A DNA stretch of 64,000 bases from Oncomelania hupensis (GCA_036898135.1 CM072512.1:41094618-41158617); one strand, 5' to 3'; positions 34,449-45,746 are shown, counted from the stretch's first letter. Made by a program: numbers and translations. The notes: generated by a model from the letters alone, not told the origin.

Positions 34449-35150
34449 AACACAGTACAAACTAAAATTACATTAAAAAATAGCAAGTTCGTCCTGCATT
34501 TAAACACGCAATAATTATAATGTTGGTTTAAATCATGGAACTGTATCACAGCTCATAAGTGACAAATCCATAGAAAGCAAACATAAGTAATCCAAGCTGC
34601 CTCAGCTAACGCATTGGGGGAACCAGCTCAGCGAAATCAAATGCCTCAATGTTTAGGTTAACCAACTAAGGTTTTATTTTGTAAATGTGCATACAGTAAT
34701 ACATCACCGTAACAATCTCAGACGAATTTATCCAACCACACTTACGCACAATCCAGTTTTAGCGTCTACGTTTTAAAAAAAGAAAGGTTCACGAGGGCAG
34801 TCACCTCCTTGACAAGACGTATACGTACGTAACAATGGTTTACGGTCTTCTAAATAGTTTCCAATCTGATGCTTGCGTGCAAACTTTTGGGCCAGGAAAC
34901 CCTTACGTCTTGTCGAATAAACCTGCCTTTTAGTTTAAAAAAATAAATAAATAACAGAAAATCAATTATTCGTAGAATAATTCGTAGAAAGAAAGGCACT
35001 GTTTTAAAACAGCGCGAATTTGTCATTTGTCAGTTAAGAGGTTCTGGCGTGTCGTTTAGGTTGCATATTTTCTCCGAAATAGTTTCAAACAGGGTGCTTG
35101 TGTGAGCGTTAGTGGGTTTTTTAAATTTTAAAACCATAAACAGTATCTCA
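34448..35150. other. Unassigned stretch
   Basis: No recognisable feature; AAAT-rich at 34938-34955. Confidence 0.4.
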
Positions 35151-35154
35151 TACA

Positions 35155-35281
35155 GACAGACAGACAGACACACACACCCACACACACCCACACACACCCA
35201 CACACACACACACACACATGCACGCACCCACACCCTCCACACGCACGCACACATGCACGCACACACGTACACGCACACCCC

Positions 35282-35340
<59 letters not shown>
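35155..35340. repeat. CA-rich array with interruptions
   Basis: A CAGA run, CACACCC units and CACG units precede about 26 pure CA units (35287-35339). Confidence 0.95.
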
Positions 35341-35435
35341 TCTTGTACGCGGTGACAAACGAGGTAATTTTAGAATGTAGGAATCGAATAGCACATTTTT
35401 GACAGAAAAAAAGCATTTTTGAAGAGAAAAGGGTT

Positions 35436-35477
35436 AGGGTAAGGGCTAGTTGCAGCGCTGCAACTAGCCCTTACCCT
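35436..35477. repeat. Perfect 42-bp palindrome
   Basis: Two 21-bp arms meet with no spacer at 35456/35457. The left arm runs from AGGGTAAGG to GTTGCAGC and the right arm is its exact reverse complement. If one GGGTTA hexamer on the left is skipped, the symmetry extends into AAAAG/CTTTT flanks. Confidence 0.97.
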
Positions 35478-35685
35478 TTTCGAGAAAGTTGACCTAGTTC
35501 GTCTCCTATAGGGGACGAAATAGGTCGATTTTTGCTTCAAACTTTTCCGAAAATTGTATGCACTAAAAAAAGCACTCCCGCGTACTTAGAAACAAATGGG
35601 GAACGGGAGACAAATGAGGAACGAGCAAATTACCCCATTTATGACTGAAAAAGTAAATTCCGTTTCTCATTTTTGTCGTTATACA

Positions 35686-35717
<32 letters not shown>

Positions 35718-35720
<3 letters not shown>

Positions 35721-36010
35721 TTTTGTAAAAAAAGACGTTCTGATGACTGTTGTGAAAAAAAAACAGGGATTATTTTGACACACTTTCCATTTCTTTGACA
35801 TTATTTTGACATTCTCAAATTTTTGAAGCTATCCCTAACCCTTTCCGTAACCCTAACCCAAACCCTAACCCTTAACCTAACCCTAATGCTAAAACAGCTC
35901 TAACTCAACGTAGCACTATTTTGATGTCAAAATACTACGGCCTTCCAAAAAAGTCAGAAGAAACCATGTGGAGTTTCATGTGTGTGTTATCAGAACGTCG
36001 TTTCTACATG
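35718..36010 (+). mobile_element. Telomere-core element H2
   Basis: The inverted ends are TGTAAAAAAAGACGTTCTGA (35724-35743) and CAGAACGTCGTTTCTACA (35991-36008). Inside are TTTGACA repeats, a CCCTAA-type array (35829-35885) and TTTTGATGTCAAAA. From 35768 onward it nearly equals positions 5-232 of the window. CA repeats flank both sides (35692-35719, 36021-36050). Confidence 0.7.
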
Positions 36011-36058
36011 CCCACACCCACCCACCCACGCACACACACACCCACACCCACACTCAAC

Positions 36059-36316
36059 CGTGTAGAAACGCCGTTGTGATGACTTTCATTAAACTCTACA
36101 TACGTTACTTTGACATTTGTACAAATTTGTCCATTTTTTGAAGCTAACCCTAACCCTAACCATAACTCTAACCCAAACCCTAACCATTAACCTAACCCTA
36201 AGCCTAATACAGCCCTAACCCTAACGGAACACTGTTTTGACGTCAAATTAACGGGGTCCGTCAAAAGAAAATACGTAGAGGTTCAAGTGTATGTCAGAAT
36301 AAAGGCGTTTCTACCT
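36059..36316 (+). mobile_element. Telomere-core element H3
   Basis: Inverted ends TGTAGAAACGCCGTTGTGAT (36061-36080) and GTCAGAATAAAGGCGTTTCT (36293-36312). A CCCTAA-type array lies at 36147-36215 and TTTTGACGTCAAA at 36235-36247. It is diverged from H2 but has the same order of parts, and it lies about 50 bp from H2 across a CA-rich spacer. Confidence 0.65.
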
Positions 36317-37497
36317 AGCACACACACACCACACCACACGCACACACACAAGGGATTATAACTAAAACAGCATATTATTCTTCAGCTACTGCAAACTCAA
36401 TAGAATTAAGAAAACGCTGTACTTATAGACATTTCAATACCTCTAACATGTCAACAATGATAAGATTGTAGAAATCCATTCTTCAAATAAACAAGCAAGG
36501 ACATAGAAACTCAAGCAACGTTTTATTTTTAGACGAGTTCCTTGGCTCTCATACGTCAATAGAATAAAATTAAAATATTTAGCTTGGAATAAAATCGACC
36601 GACATTGAAAGCCCAGTTTTAGAAGTTTCTAAGGAGATCTAATTTGTCAGCCGACATTCAGAAACTTCACGATCAAGGACAAAGCTAAGACAGAACAAAC
36701 AACACACACAGTCTGGTTGATAAGACTGTTGTATTTGTGAAAGCTCTACTATAAATATCTCTATTGTTTTGAGGAAACGTTTTAAAGATATATAGACTGC
36801 TTTCAGCAACGAGACACAACACGTTCAACAGATACAATAGATTATGCATCCCTGTGCCATACGCCACGGTGTTTAGAAAAGCAAACAAACTTGCCTTGTT
36901 TCATTATTGGTTTGGACAACTGACAGTTTTTATGGAACAACTCCAAATGTGCAACCTTCAGCAAATGCAAGAAAGAATAACAATACACATTACCACCAGT
37001 CAAAGAAGATGAAAGAAATATCGGGATTTACATGTACACTAAGACGACGTCAGCACTGAGGGCATGAGAAAGTGTGCTCATGTCACGATGACCTTAGGTC
37101 AGGCCAAACAATCTGTAAAAAGCAGCAGGAAGAAAGTCTGCAAAGCAATTATGCCTTGCAAATGCACCTTTCGCTATTCAAATTCCAGTTCCATTTCAAT
37201 TTTGAACTGACGCCCGTTGCCTGCACGTGGCTGTCAAAAAACCAAACTGGGGAGAGGCGACACACATTTTCAGACAAATGCACAAATGCCAACGCAAGAC
37301 ACATTATGTTCCTGACAGGAACACCCAACCAAGGCCAAGGTCGGTGTTGAGGAAACGGATTGATTCATTTGGCTCGTTAGTGTTAATCTGAATCCACCAG
37401 CTAATCCCAAAACGCGTATGCAGCGAAAAGATTCACCAGATTGATTACAGCAGAAAGGTCGTTCAATACATTTATTATATATGTGGCTTTCAATTGA
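36317..37497. other. Unassigned stretch
   Basis: A frame of 92 codons at 37072-37350 has no recognised domain. No repeat was seen. Confidence 0.4.
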
Positions 37498-37498
37498 T

Positions 37499-37574
<76 letters not shown>
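37498..37574. repeat. (TAC)n microsatellite
   Basis: About 25 TAC units, starting exactly at the 3' end of a minus-strand L2-type element. Confidence 0.97.
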
Positions 37575-37932
37575 GGTATTTATATAGCGCTTTTTTCCGA
37601 ATGCCATCAGTTCAAAGCACTGTTCTCACGCATTTATACTTAACGTTAACATCTAAATACATACAAAAAGAAGTGAAAAACAAACGAGACACTAATAAAT
37701 TATCGAAAGACATAATACAAACATAAAACAGAATATTTACAAGTAAAATATAAAAGACGAGGGAGGAGGAGAGCAGCTAAGGAGTAAGGAGGTTGGGGGA
37801 CGTACGTGTGTCGGCGGTGGTCTGAATCAGAAAAGAAGGAATGACTCTGGTGATGGGAGACGAGATCAGACATTTTTAAGGAAGAGATGAGTTTTGAAGT
37901 TGGACTTAAAAGTGGCTATGTTCGCAGAGCTG

Positions 37933-37937
<5 letters not shown>
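37575..37937 (-). mobile_element. L2-type LINE 3' end
   Basis: The minus-strand 3' terminus is AAAAAAGCGCTATATAAATA followed by (GTA)n. Upstream is a 3' UTR matching 7862-8483 and a coding end (SANIATFKSNFKTHLFLK) from 37935. It is cut off at a GA tract. Confidence 0.6.

Positions 37938-38009
<72 letters not shown>
37938..38009. repeat. (GA)n microsatellite
   Basis: About 35 GA units with one CAGA interruption. Confidence 0.96.
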
Positions 38010-38013
<4 letters not shown>

Positions 38014-38063
38014 CTTTGGAAGGAACAATCACTAAGGAAGATCGACAGCCTGCAGAGGAGGGT

Positions 38064-38561
38064 TTATAGCGGGGGTATTTGCAGCATGAGGGTGTCAGAG
38101 GAAGAACGAAGGTTTCTAGATGGCTTGTAGAAGTGAATGTTCTGGGTGAGGTAGGAAGGGGCTAATCGATGAACGCCCTTGTAACAGAAAACACAGATTT
38201 TGTACCTAATCTTCTGAGATACAGGAAGCCAATCACACACACTGATTATTCTGGATCTAAAAGTATTTGGTAAAGATGTAGGTTTTGAGAGGTTAGTTTT
38301 GAACATACTAAGAGAATGGGAGTGCCGGAGGTTGGAGGGCAGAGAGTTCCAAAGAGTTGGGGCAAACACAGAGAAAGATCTCCTGCCCAAGGACTCAAGC
38401 AAATTCCTATGAATTGAGAGGAGAGTTGCATCTTGTGAACGGATTGATCGAGCAGGATGGTTGGGGCATAGAAGTTGTGAAAGATAGGAAGGACAGGAAA
38501 CACATATCAATATGTAGTTATGCAAACACCCCATGTAATCAATTATGCGCTGAAACAACAC
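38064..38561 (-). pseudogene. Scrambled L2/CR1-type LINE C-terminal pieces
   Basis: The 165-codon frame holds RRSFSVFAPTLWNSLPSNLR first and DWLPVSQKIRYKICVFCYKG ... PSRNLRSSSDTLMLQIP second. In the 58.6-kb LINE the order is the reverse (LHWLPIEARIKYK, then LRSSSDSRTL, then PRQWNTLPANIK). The piece is therefore two LINE fragments joined out of order, or one rearranged copy. It has no RT catalytic motif. Confidence 0.6.
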
Positions 38562-38702
38562 GTTGAATCTAAATAAAGAAGAAATAACGCAATTCCATTA
38601 AAAATGAAATGTCCATAATTAGTGTACATAAAACGTAGGCCTTGACCCTGGATAGCTCTTGTTAATGTGATCGACGAGGCCGCCGACGGCGACGACGACA
38701 AA

Positions 38703-38733
<31 letters not shown>

Positions 38734-38925
38734 AAGAAGAAGAAGAAGAAGAAGAAGAGGCAGAAGAAGAAGAAGAAGAAGAAGAAGAAAAGAAGAAGAA
38801 GAAGAAGAAGAAGAAGAAGAGGAAGAGGAAGGAGAAGAAGAAGAAGAAGAAGAAGAAGAAGAAGAAGAAGAAGAAGAAGAAGAAGAAGAAGAAGAAGAAG
38901 AAGAAGAAGAAGAAGAAGAAGACGC
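38703..38925. repeat. (AAG)n microsatellite, about 220 bp
   Basis: Long AAG tract with a few GAGG and AAAAG interruptions. Confidence 0.97.
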
Positions 38926-39590
38926 TTTATTCTACACAGATATCACACCTGTTAGCTATTCTTCACCTCACAACATTTGGGGTAGATCTACAACCTAGTT
39001 TACTTCAAATGCATTGAAACGTTCTTGTAAAATACAAACACGAAATGTGTCTTACTCCATGGGTGGGCACTTGTGTTTGAAGCACCTCTAGAGAGACAAG
39101 CAGGGTCTATACACGGACATTCTAATCATTATTTTGTTCAGTCTTACACAAGAGCAACACTACTAAGTTTATTTTTAAAACAAATGTCTTTTTAGTGTTC
39201 ATTCTTCCCTCCTTCCTATTTTTATTCCTCTGCATGTGGTTGTTGTTGTTGTTGTTGTTTTCACTTAGACGTTTAAATCAAAATTCTAAGCGCTTACAAC
39301 TTGTCAGTTCCCTCGAAGTACAAATGCCTTTGCTCATTCTCTGCTCGGGTTTGTTGCAGAAGTGTGTCAAGGCAGGACTTCCAGACTACATGTCATTGCT
39401 TCTGTGTAACCAGTTTTTCTCATAGTTCATACAGCCTTCTCACTTACCCCTAATTTTCTAAACTTCTTTCTCTGATCGTCTTCCCGTCACTCATCCAGGC
39501 ACCTACACCCCTCACCCCCAATTCTACTCCCTCCCCACTTCCTTCCCTCCCTGTCCCACGCCCGCCCCCGCCAGTACCACCAGCTCCCCT
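38926..39590. other. Unassigned stretch
   Basis: A 76-codon hydrophobic frame at 39195-39425 lies partly on a GTT run. C-rich at 39500-39590. No gene is supported. Confidence 0.4.
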
Positions 39591-39591
39591 A

Positions 39592-39959
39592 TCCTATCCA
39601 ATCCTATTGTATGCTCTGGAGGTGGTGTCAAGCCTCTGTACTAGCTGTTCAAGTTCTTGTTCCTCTTCAGCCAATCCATCAATGTCATCCGCAAAACGGA
39701 GGTTGGAGATGGGTCTACCCCCTATGCTGACCGTGCCTTCGTGATCTGCAAGGGCATCTGACATAATGCGCTCTAGAAAGATGTTGAAGAGTGTTGGAGA
39801 CAGTAGGCATCCTTGACGCACACCGACTGTTGTTCTAAACCAGTTCCGGATGGCGCTGTTGTGGAGGACTGTACTGGTAGCCTTGTCATACAGGCTTCTG
39901 ATGACTTCAATAATTTTGAAGGGCTGATGTTGTACCATCTCCCGTAGAATGATCATTCA
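39592..39959 (-). pseudogene. RTE-like LINE RT fragment (family C, copy 4)
   Basis: The minus-strand frame carries RT motifs: KIIEVIRSLYDKATS, VGVRQGCLLSPTLFNIFLER (block 4/B-type) and LRFADDIDGLAEEEQELEQL (intact FADD catalytic box). After about residue 118 it jumps to the CCTAT tail, so the C-terminal part is deleted. The 5' part is also missing. Confidence 0.75.
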
Positions 39960-40319
39960 TTTTGGCAGTGTGCTATGCTCAACAAATATTTAGTGACGTC
40001 TTAAGGGCAAGCAAAACGTGTGTGTAGAACACAAGGAGTGGGTGTCTCGCCCGAAGGGATGAGAGTGAAATGTATTGAGACCATCCTAAATATAATTCGA
40101 ATTATTTGCTATCCATCATCCAGGAACGAGGTCACCATAGGAAAGATAAATATTGCCCGTCTTTTGCTGCCAATGGTCTGCATTTGTGGATTTGCGCCAT
40201 AGCTCCAGATGCAGCCCATTTCGCTGTGTTTCCCGCTCGTCAATGCAACAGCTGGGTTTGCTGACAATCAAATGACTGATTGTACAAAGCATAAGAAGAC
40301 GCCTGAATTGAAGTGCTCT
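39960..40319. other. Unassigned stretch
   Basis: No recognisable feature. Confidence 0.4.
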
Positions 40320-40437
40320 CTCACACACACACACCCACACACACCCACACACTTACCCACACATACACCCACACACACACACATAAAACGTTAAGTTGAA
40401 GATATGATTGACTCAAGACTAGAATGGCCTATAGGAA

Positions 40438-40480
<43 letters not shown>

Positions 40481-40505
40481 ACCCACCCACACACACACAC
40501 ACAAA
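40320..40505. repeat. Two CA-rich arrays
   Basis: CACACCC-type units (40322-40385) and about 20 CA units (40440-40478). Confidence 0.93.
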
Positions 40506-41200
40506 AGATCCTCTGGCCATTGAAGAATCTAAGCCTCGACGCGCTGCCTCTTTTTACTCCATTGGACCCGTTCGCCACCTCAAGATTTTAACATGCAAAT
40601 ACATTTGCATTGCCACGGCCGTGGCTTTAACGCACGACAAACACGTGTTATGCATGTAGAAAAACATCTACAAAAGATCCATATGCAATCATGATACTTG
40701 GCTGGAGAACTGGCGGGAAATGAGCATGAGAAGTTTTCGCAGACAGGGTTACAGAAGGACAGTGGGTGCGGGTGAGGGGGCAGAAGGTTTATGCGTATCA
40801 GGATGGGGTGTGGTTTTGGGTGTGGAGGATGGGGGAGCGTTCCGAAGTAAATGAAAGTGGTTATGCGAGAGCAAGGAGGGGGAAGGAGGTAGGGGGAGAA
40901 GGGGTGTTGAGGCAAGACTTGCAGGCAGAATTGTCTGTTAAAGAGCTGATGGATTTTAAGGGAACACCATTCTGCGGGCAAAGATCGGAAAGAAAAGGAG
41001 GGGACGGGTGGTGGCGGTAGGGTGGGTGTGTATGCGGCTGTACTTGCGTGTACGAGAACACAACATTTATCTTACCTGTATGATCGAAGAACACGAAGTT
41101 GGTTTTTCGCCGTTGCGGGAACAAGACATGAAACAAAAAGAAATTAATTTTCCTTTAACATTTATAGTCTATAATGTTTAACAATTTGACACACGCTCGC
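40506..41200. other. Unassigned stretch
   Basis: A G-rich plus strand (40740-41035) gives 84-133-codon frames without recognisable domains. Confidence 0.4.
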
Positions 41201-41202
41201 GC

Positions 41203-41391
<189 letters not shown>

Positions 41392-41842
41392 TTGACATTT
41401 GGACATCGTCCGTTTAATTCTCAAAAGCATAACATACAATAAATTAGCAAAATCTTCGGGCCACCAGCCCATAGATATAGGTATAGTTGGTCACGTGATT
41501 CACTTATTACAGTCTGACAATTTACAGATAACAGCAAAATTATTCCTGGGATTACGTAAAAGCAGCATGCTCATAATATTCTGTTCTTATTTTTAAAGCG
41601 TGAAAAGTAAACAAACATATTCTCCATATGTGAAATTGGGATCCATATTGTAGCAAATTTACACAGGATTGAAAAGGAAAAGTTATATATTTAACTCTCA
41701 ATTCATTGTATAATGTACATACCGTATGTTGTATCAATCAATCTTTAATTTAATGTCTGTTCACACATTTAGGTGATATTAGACATTCAAAATGTAACTT
41801 TTAAAACACTTTAACTATTTAAAAACATAATTTCTAAACAAT

Positions 41843-44800
41843 CTATAAAAGTCTACCAACAGGAGATTTAGCAATAACTTTCACAATGTCTGTAACATTT
41901 GGATGATATAGAACCATGTCTACAGAATGTCCATATTCAGTTATGCTATATCCATTTACTTTAAATATATCTCTTAAAACTGAGCATTCAAAGAAAAGGT
42001 GATGTACTGATAGACTTGTATTACATATACATTTAACATCTACTGAGTATTTAGTGCTCCATGCGTTCATTCTTAATTTATATATTAATTTAGAAAGTGG
42101 TCTTGAACAATTCAGTATAGATATATTTTTAATATTATTATCATGATACACTGCCTTTTCTAGTAAAGAAAACATTTCATGATTACACATATTCAAATTT
42201 GTTATAGTTATAAAATCTGATGACCTTTGTGCTCCCTCCTTAGCTAATCTGTCACATACCTCATTCCAATGAATTCCGCAATGTGATGGAACCCAACAGA
42301 AAGCAATATTTATTCCTCTAGAAATCACACAGTGTATCATATGTTTAATTTCATAGATAAGCTCCCGTCTATCTTTACAGTTCCACTGTTTTAATGCATA
42401 CAGAACCGCTTTTGAATCAACGCAAACTAATATACCAAATAAGTCTAAAGGTGACGTCATAATGAAATGTAAAGCCATTAAAATAGCATAAAGCTCAGCT
42501 GTAAATATAGAAAATCCCTTTCCTAAATAATATGACCTTCTGATATTTATTTCAGGAATAATATATGCTGATCCACTATCCGAAGAATCTAAAACTGATC
42601 CATCAGTAAAAATCTGCATATGGTTTTTGTAATTACTTTCAATATGCTTTTTTACCTCAGTAACTAATATATTAGGATTATCCTCTTTTTTAGTTTGGCT
42701 ATAATCAATATCAATATGTGCACATGTATGCTCCCATGGTGGAATCAATGGTGTTAATGGAAGAACTGAAACTGATGTGATATCAATGTTGCACTTTTCA
42801 AAAAGGTCTTTTGTATAGTTTCTAATTGGCTGCAAGTACTTCATAGTTTTTGTTCTTTTTGGATAATCTTGTTGAGCGTCAATATATATTTCATCATACA
42901 CCGAATTCGGAACAGATAAACATCTTAACACATATTTGGAAGTAGCCAGTTGACGTTGTTGATTTAATGATAATATTCCAGCTTCTTGGTATATTCGTTG
43001 AGTGTTAGCATGAACTGGAACTCCTAATGCAATTTTAATAGCCCTACTGTCAATACTTTGTAATTTATTTAGTAATGAATTATTTGCTGAAAAGTATGCT
43101 TCTTGACCATAAATAAGCTTTGATCGAACAAGTGATATGGCTAAATGTAATAGGGATTTAGTGTTTTGACCCCATATTTGCATATTAATAATTTTCAATA
43201 AATTCAAGGTTTTTCTTGCTTTGGTTATTAAATATTCAATATGTAACTTCCAGTTCAGCTTAGGTGTTAGGTAAACTCCGAGAAATTTTACCTGCTGCTT
43301 GTAAGCAAGAACTTCACAATTTAATTTCAAAACGGGTAATAATTTAGGATTATTTCCATTATTGAAAAGCATCAAATAAGTTTTCTCTGTAGACAGTTCA
43401 AGACCGTTATTTTTCAAAAATATAGAAAGATTATTCAGTTCTTCTTGGAAAAGTTTCTGTACATACATTACTACTCTCTGTTTAGTATGCTTTCTGAGAG
43501 ACGTATTAATCCACATAGCAATGTCATCTGCATACTGAACTACATTTGCTGATTTAGAAATAACTGTGGGAAGATCATGAATGAGGATTGAAAACAATAA
43601 AGGGGCAAGAATAGACCCCTGAGGTATTCCCATATCAATGTTATAAAAAGATGAATAAGCATTCCCCACTCTTGTGCATATAGATCTGCCACTTAAATAA
43701 TTGTGTATGTAATGATACATATGACCACTTATTCCAACATGTTTTAATTTATAAAGCAGTCTAGCATGCCAAACACTGTCATATGCCTTTTTGATATCAA
43801 AGAAAGCGGCAAGAGTACTTTTTCTATGAGCAAACTGTTTCTTAACATGACTGGTTAATTTGACAAGATGGTCAGTTGTACACCGACCCTTTCTAAACCC
43901 TGCTTGGTTTTTAGGGATTATATTATTTTTTTCACAAAATTGAGTTAACCTGTTTAAAATTATTTTTTCTAATAATTTTCCAACTTGAGACGTCAATGCA
44001 ATTGGTCTATAATTATTTACTGATGCACGAGACTTACCTTGCTTATGTACTGGAATAACTACAGACTTCTTCCAGATAGTAGGGAGAATTCCACTTTGCC
44101 AACATCTTTGGCATAATGAATGTAGTAATTTTTTCCATGTAGCTGGCAAGTGATTCAGTAATTGATAAGAGATACCATCTAGACCAACAGCAGTTTTGTT
44201 CAATGAAAAAGATTGTAAGGTTTCTAAAAACTCTTCATAATTAATAGGAGCATTTAAATAATGCAAATTATCTGGTATAGGATCTTCATATTCTGCTTTG
44301 ATTTCTTCTTTTTTTCTAAACATTTGTGTATGTAAATCAAGACTATTGGACAATGAATTTACTGAGAAATGTTTTGCAAATGCCTCTGCTTTATCCTCAG
44401 ATGAGGGAAAAATATTGTCTTGCAATTTAACAGGATAAGACTGTAGATTAAATCCATTTTTCATCTCTTTAACTTTTCTCCAAACCTTATACATATCTTT
44501 CGAATCGGTTATTTCTGACATGCAAAATTCTGACCAAAAATGTTTCTTAGCACTGGCAATAATTCTGTTACAATGTATTTTAGCATGTTTCATGATTGTA
44601 AAATTGTCAACTGTTTTATTCCTAATCCAATTTTTATATGTGAACTTTTTATTGTTAACAGCTTTCTCGCAATCATTGTTCCACCACACATTTCCCGAAT
44701 GAGATATTCGCTTCTTTTGTTTGCATCTTGGAATACTTTTTTCTGCTGCTTTCAATACAGAATCTCTAAATTTTGAATAAAAATTTTCTACATCTTCATC

Positions 44801-45601
44801 ATGAACGTTATTAATATCAGTATGTTCTAGACATGTTTTAAAGAAGTTCCAATTTGCATATTTATATTTGAATTTAGGTATTTTATCTTCTTTTTGTCCT
44901 AATTCTGTTTCTTGTTCATTCAAAGTTATAATAATTGGAAGATGATCACTCCCTAAACAATCATCAAGAGGGCACCAAACAGAATTTAAGGCAATATCTG
45001 GAGTGGCAAGGGAAAGATCAATAGATGTAGACCTATGGTAAGAAACGTCAGGAATTCTAGTAAATTGACCATCATTTAATAAACACAATTTTGAATCTAA
45101 TAAATTATCAACAAAACGATTACTTGTTGTAATTTGACATCCCGGCTCCCACCAAGGAGAATGAGCATTGAAATCCCCCAAAATAATCCACTTCTCATCT
45201 GACTTAACTATAGTTTTTACCCAGTCAGAGTTGTCTTTTTTTGGACCATCTGGCATATAAACGGATATTATATTGAAAATGGTGTGCTTATTTATTTTAA
45301 TCATTGCAACACTGCCAAATGTATTTTTTAGCGTTTTTGGTATTGGTGATGGAATTGAACAATACTCTAAATCACATCTTATGTACAGGGCTGTTTGAAC
45401 CTTTTGTGTGTCGTTACTTGTTTGGAATAAGGGAGGAAAGTAATAATTTTTAAGTTTTGGTAATTTGTTATTATTGAGATTTAGTGACTGTAACGCTAAT
45501 ACAGCATAATTTTCCTGTGATATATGTTGTTGAAAAGCCAATAAATTTGTGCCTAGTGATCGACTATTCCACTGAAATAATTTGACATTTTGTTCATTCA
45601 T
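41843..45601 (-). CDS. LINE ORF2: endonuclease - reverse transcriptase - RNase H
   Basis: 1252 residues, intact. An APE-type endonuclease (about 1-225) nicks target DNA; motifs are FQWNSRSLG, LGDFNAHSPWW (142-151), SIDLSLA (193-199) and GSDHLPI (217-223). At the position of the usual QET/QEH catalytic glutamate it has LALQSLNL, serine 39. The reverse transcriptase (about 470-780) has NNYRPIALTS, NQAGFRKGRCTTD, FFDIKKAYDSVW (D602), GIPQGSILAP (658-667) and QYADDIAMW (D692, D693). RNase H (about 995-1125) has D1000 in FTDGS, E1036 in TAEL, D1062 in VDS and D1117, a complete DEDD set. The C-terminal knuckle is CICNTSLSVHHLFFEC (1191-1206). Length and order are normal for the I group. The gene is visibly AT-rich. 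Confidence 0.95.
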   Translation of the reverse strand: MNEQNVKLFQWNSRSLGTNLLAFQQHISQENYAVLALQSLNLNNNKLPKLKNYYFPPLFQTSNDTQKVQTALYIRCDLEYCSIPSPIPKTLKNTFGSVAMIKINKHTIFNIISVYMPDGPKKDNSDWVKTIVKSDEKWIILGDFNAHSPWWEPGCQITTSNRFVDNLLDSKLCLLNDGQFTRIPDVSYHRSTSIDLSLATPDIALNSVWCPLDDCLGSDHLPIIITLNEQETELGQKEDKIPKFKYKYANWNFFKTCLEHTDINNVHDEDVENFYSKFRDSVLKAAEKSIPRCKQKKRISHSGNVWWNNDCEKAVNNKKFTYKNWIRNKTVDNFTIMKHAKIHCNRIIASAKKHFWSEFCMSEITDSKDMYKVWRKVKEMKNGFNLQSYPVKLQDNIFPSSEDKAEAFAKHFSVNSLSNSLDLHTQMFRKKEEIKAEYEDPIPDNLHYLNAPINYEEFLETLQSFSLNKTAVGLDGISYQLLNHLPATWKKLLHSLCQRCWQSGILPTIWKKSVVIPVHKQGKSRASVNNYRPIALTSQVGKLLEKIILNRLTQFCEKNNIIPKNQAGFRKGRCTTDHLVKLTSHVKKQFAHRKSTLAAFFDIKKAYDSVWHARLLYKLKHVGISGHMYHYIHNYLSGRSICTRVGNAYSSFYNIDMGIPQGSILAPLLFSILIHDLPTVISKSANVVQYADDIAMWINTSLRKHTKQRVVMYVQKLFQEELNNLSIFLKNNGLELSTEKTYLMLFNNGNNPKLLPVLKLNCEVLAYKQQVKFLGVYLTPKLNWKLHIEYLITKARKTLNLLKIINMQIWGQNTKSLLHLAISLVRSKLIYGQEAYFSANNSLLNKLQSIDSRAIKIALGVPVHANTQRIYQEAGILSLNQQRQLATSKYVLRCLSVPNSVYDEIYIDAQQDYPKRTKTMKYLQPIRNYTKDLFEKCNIDITSVSVLPLTPLIPPWEHTCAHIDIDYSQTKKEDNPNILVTEVKKHIESNYKNHMQIFTDGSVLDSSDSGSAYIIPEINIRRSYYLGKGFSIFTAELYAILMALHFIMTSPLDLFGILVCVDSKAVLYALKQWNCKDRRELIYEIKHMIHCVISRGINIAFCWVPSHCGIHWNEVCDRLAKEGAQRSSDFITITNLNMCNHEMFSLLEKAVYHDNNIKNISILNCSRPLSKLIYKLRMNAWSTKYSVDVKCICNTSLSVHHLFFECSVLRDIFKVNGYSITEYGHSVDMVLYHPNVTDIVKVIAKSPVGRLL

Positions 45602-45746
45602 TTTACAGTTTAGATTGTATATTTATACACTTGCATAATAATGCTTCTTAAATATATCTTTTTTAAACATAAATCGTTACTTAATTTTCTATTGTGCTCA
45701 TTTATAACTGCAATATTCATGTTTGTGTTTGCAGTGAGTAACAAGT

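Noticed and set aside
40580..41136. 133- and 91-codon proline-rich minus-strand frames
   Set aside because: They arise from a G-rich plus strand and have no motif.
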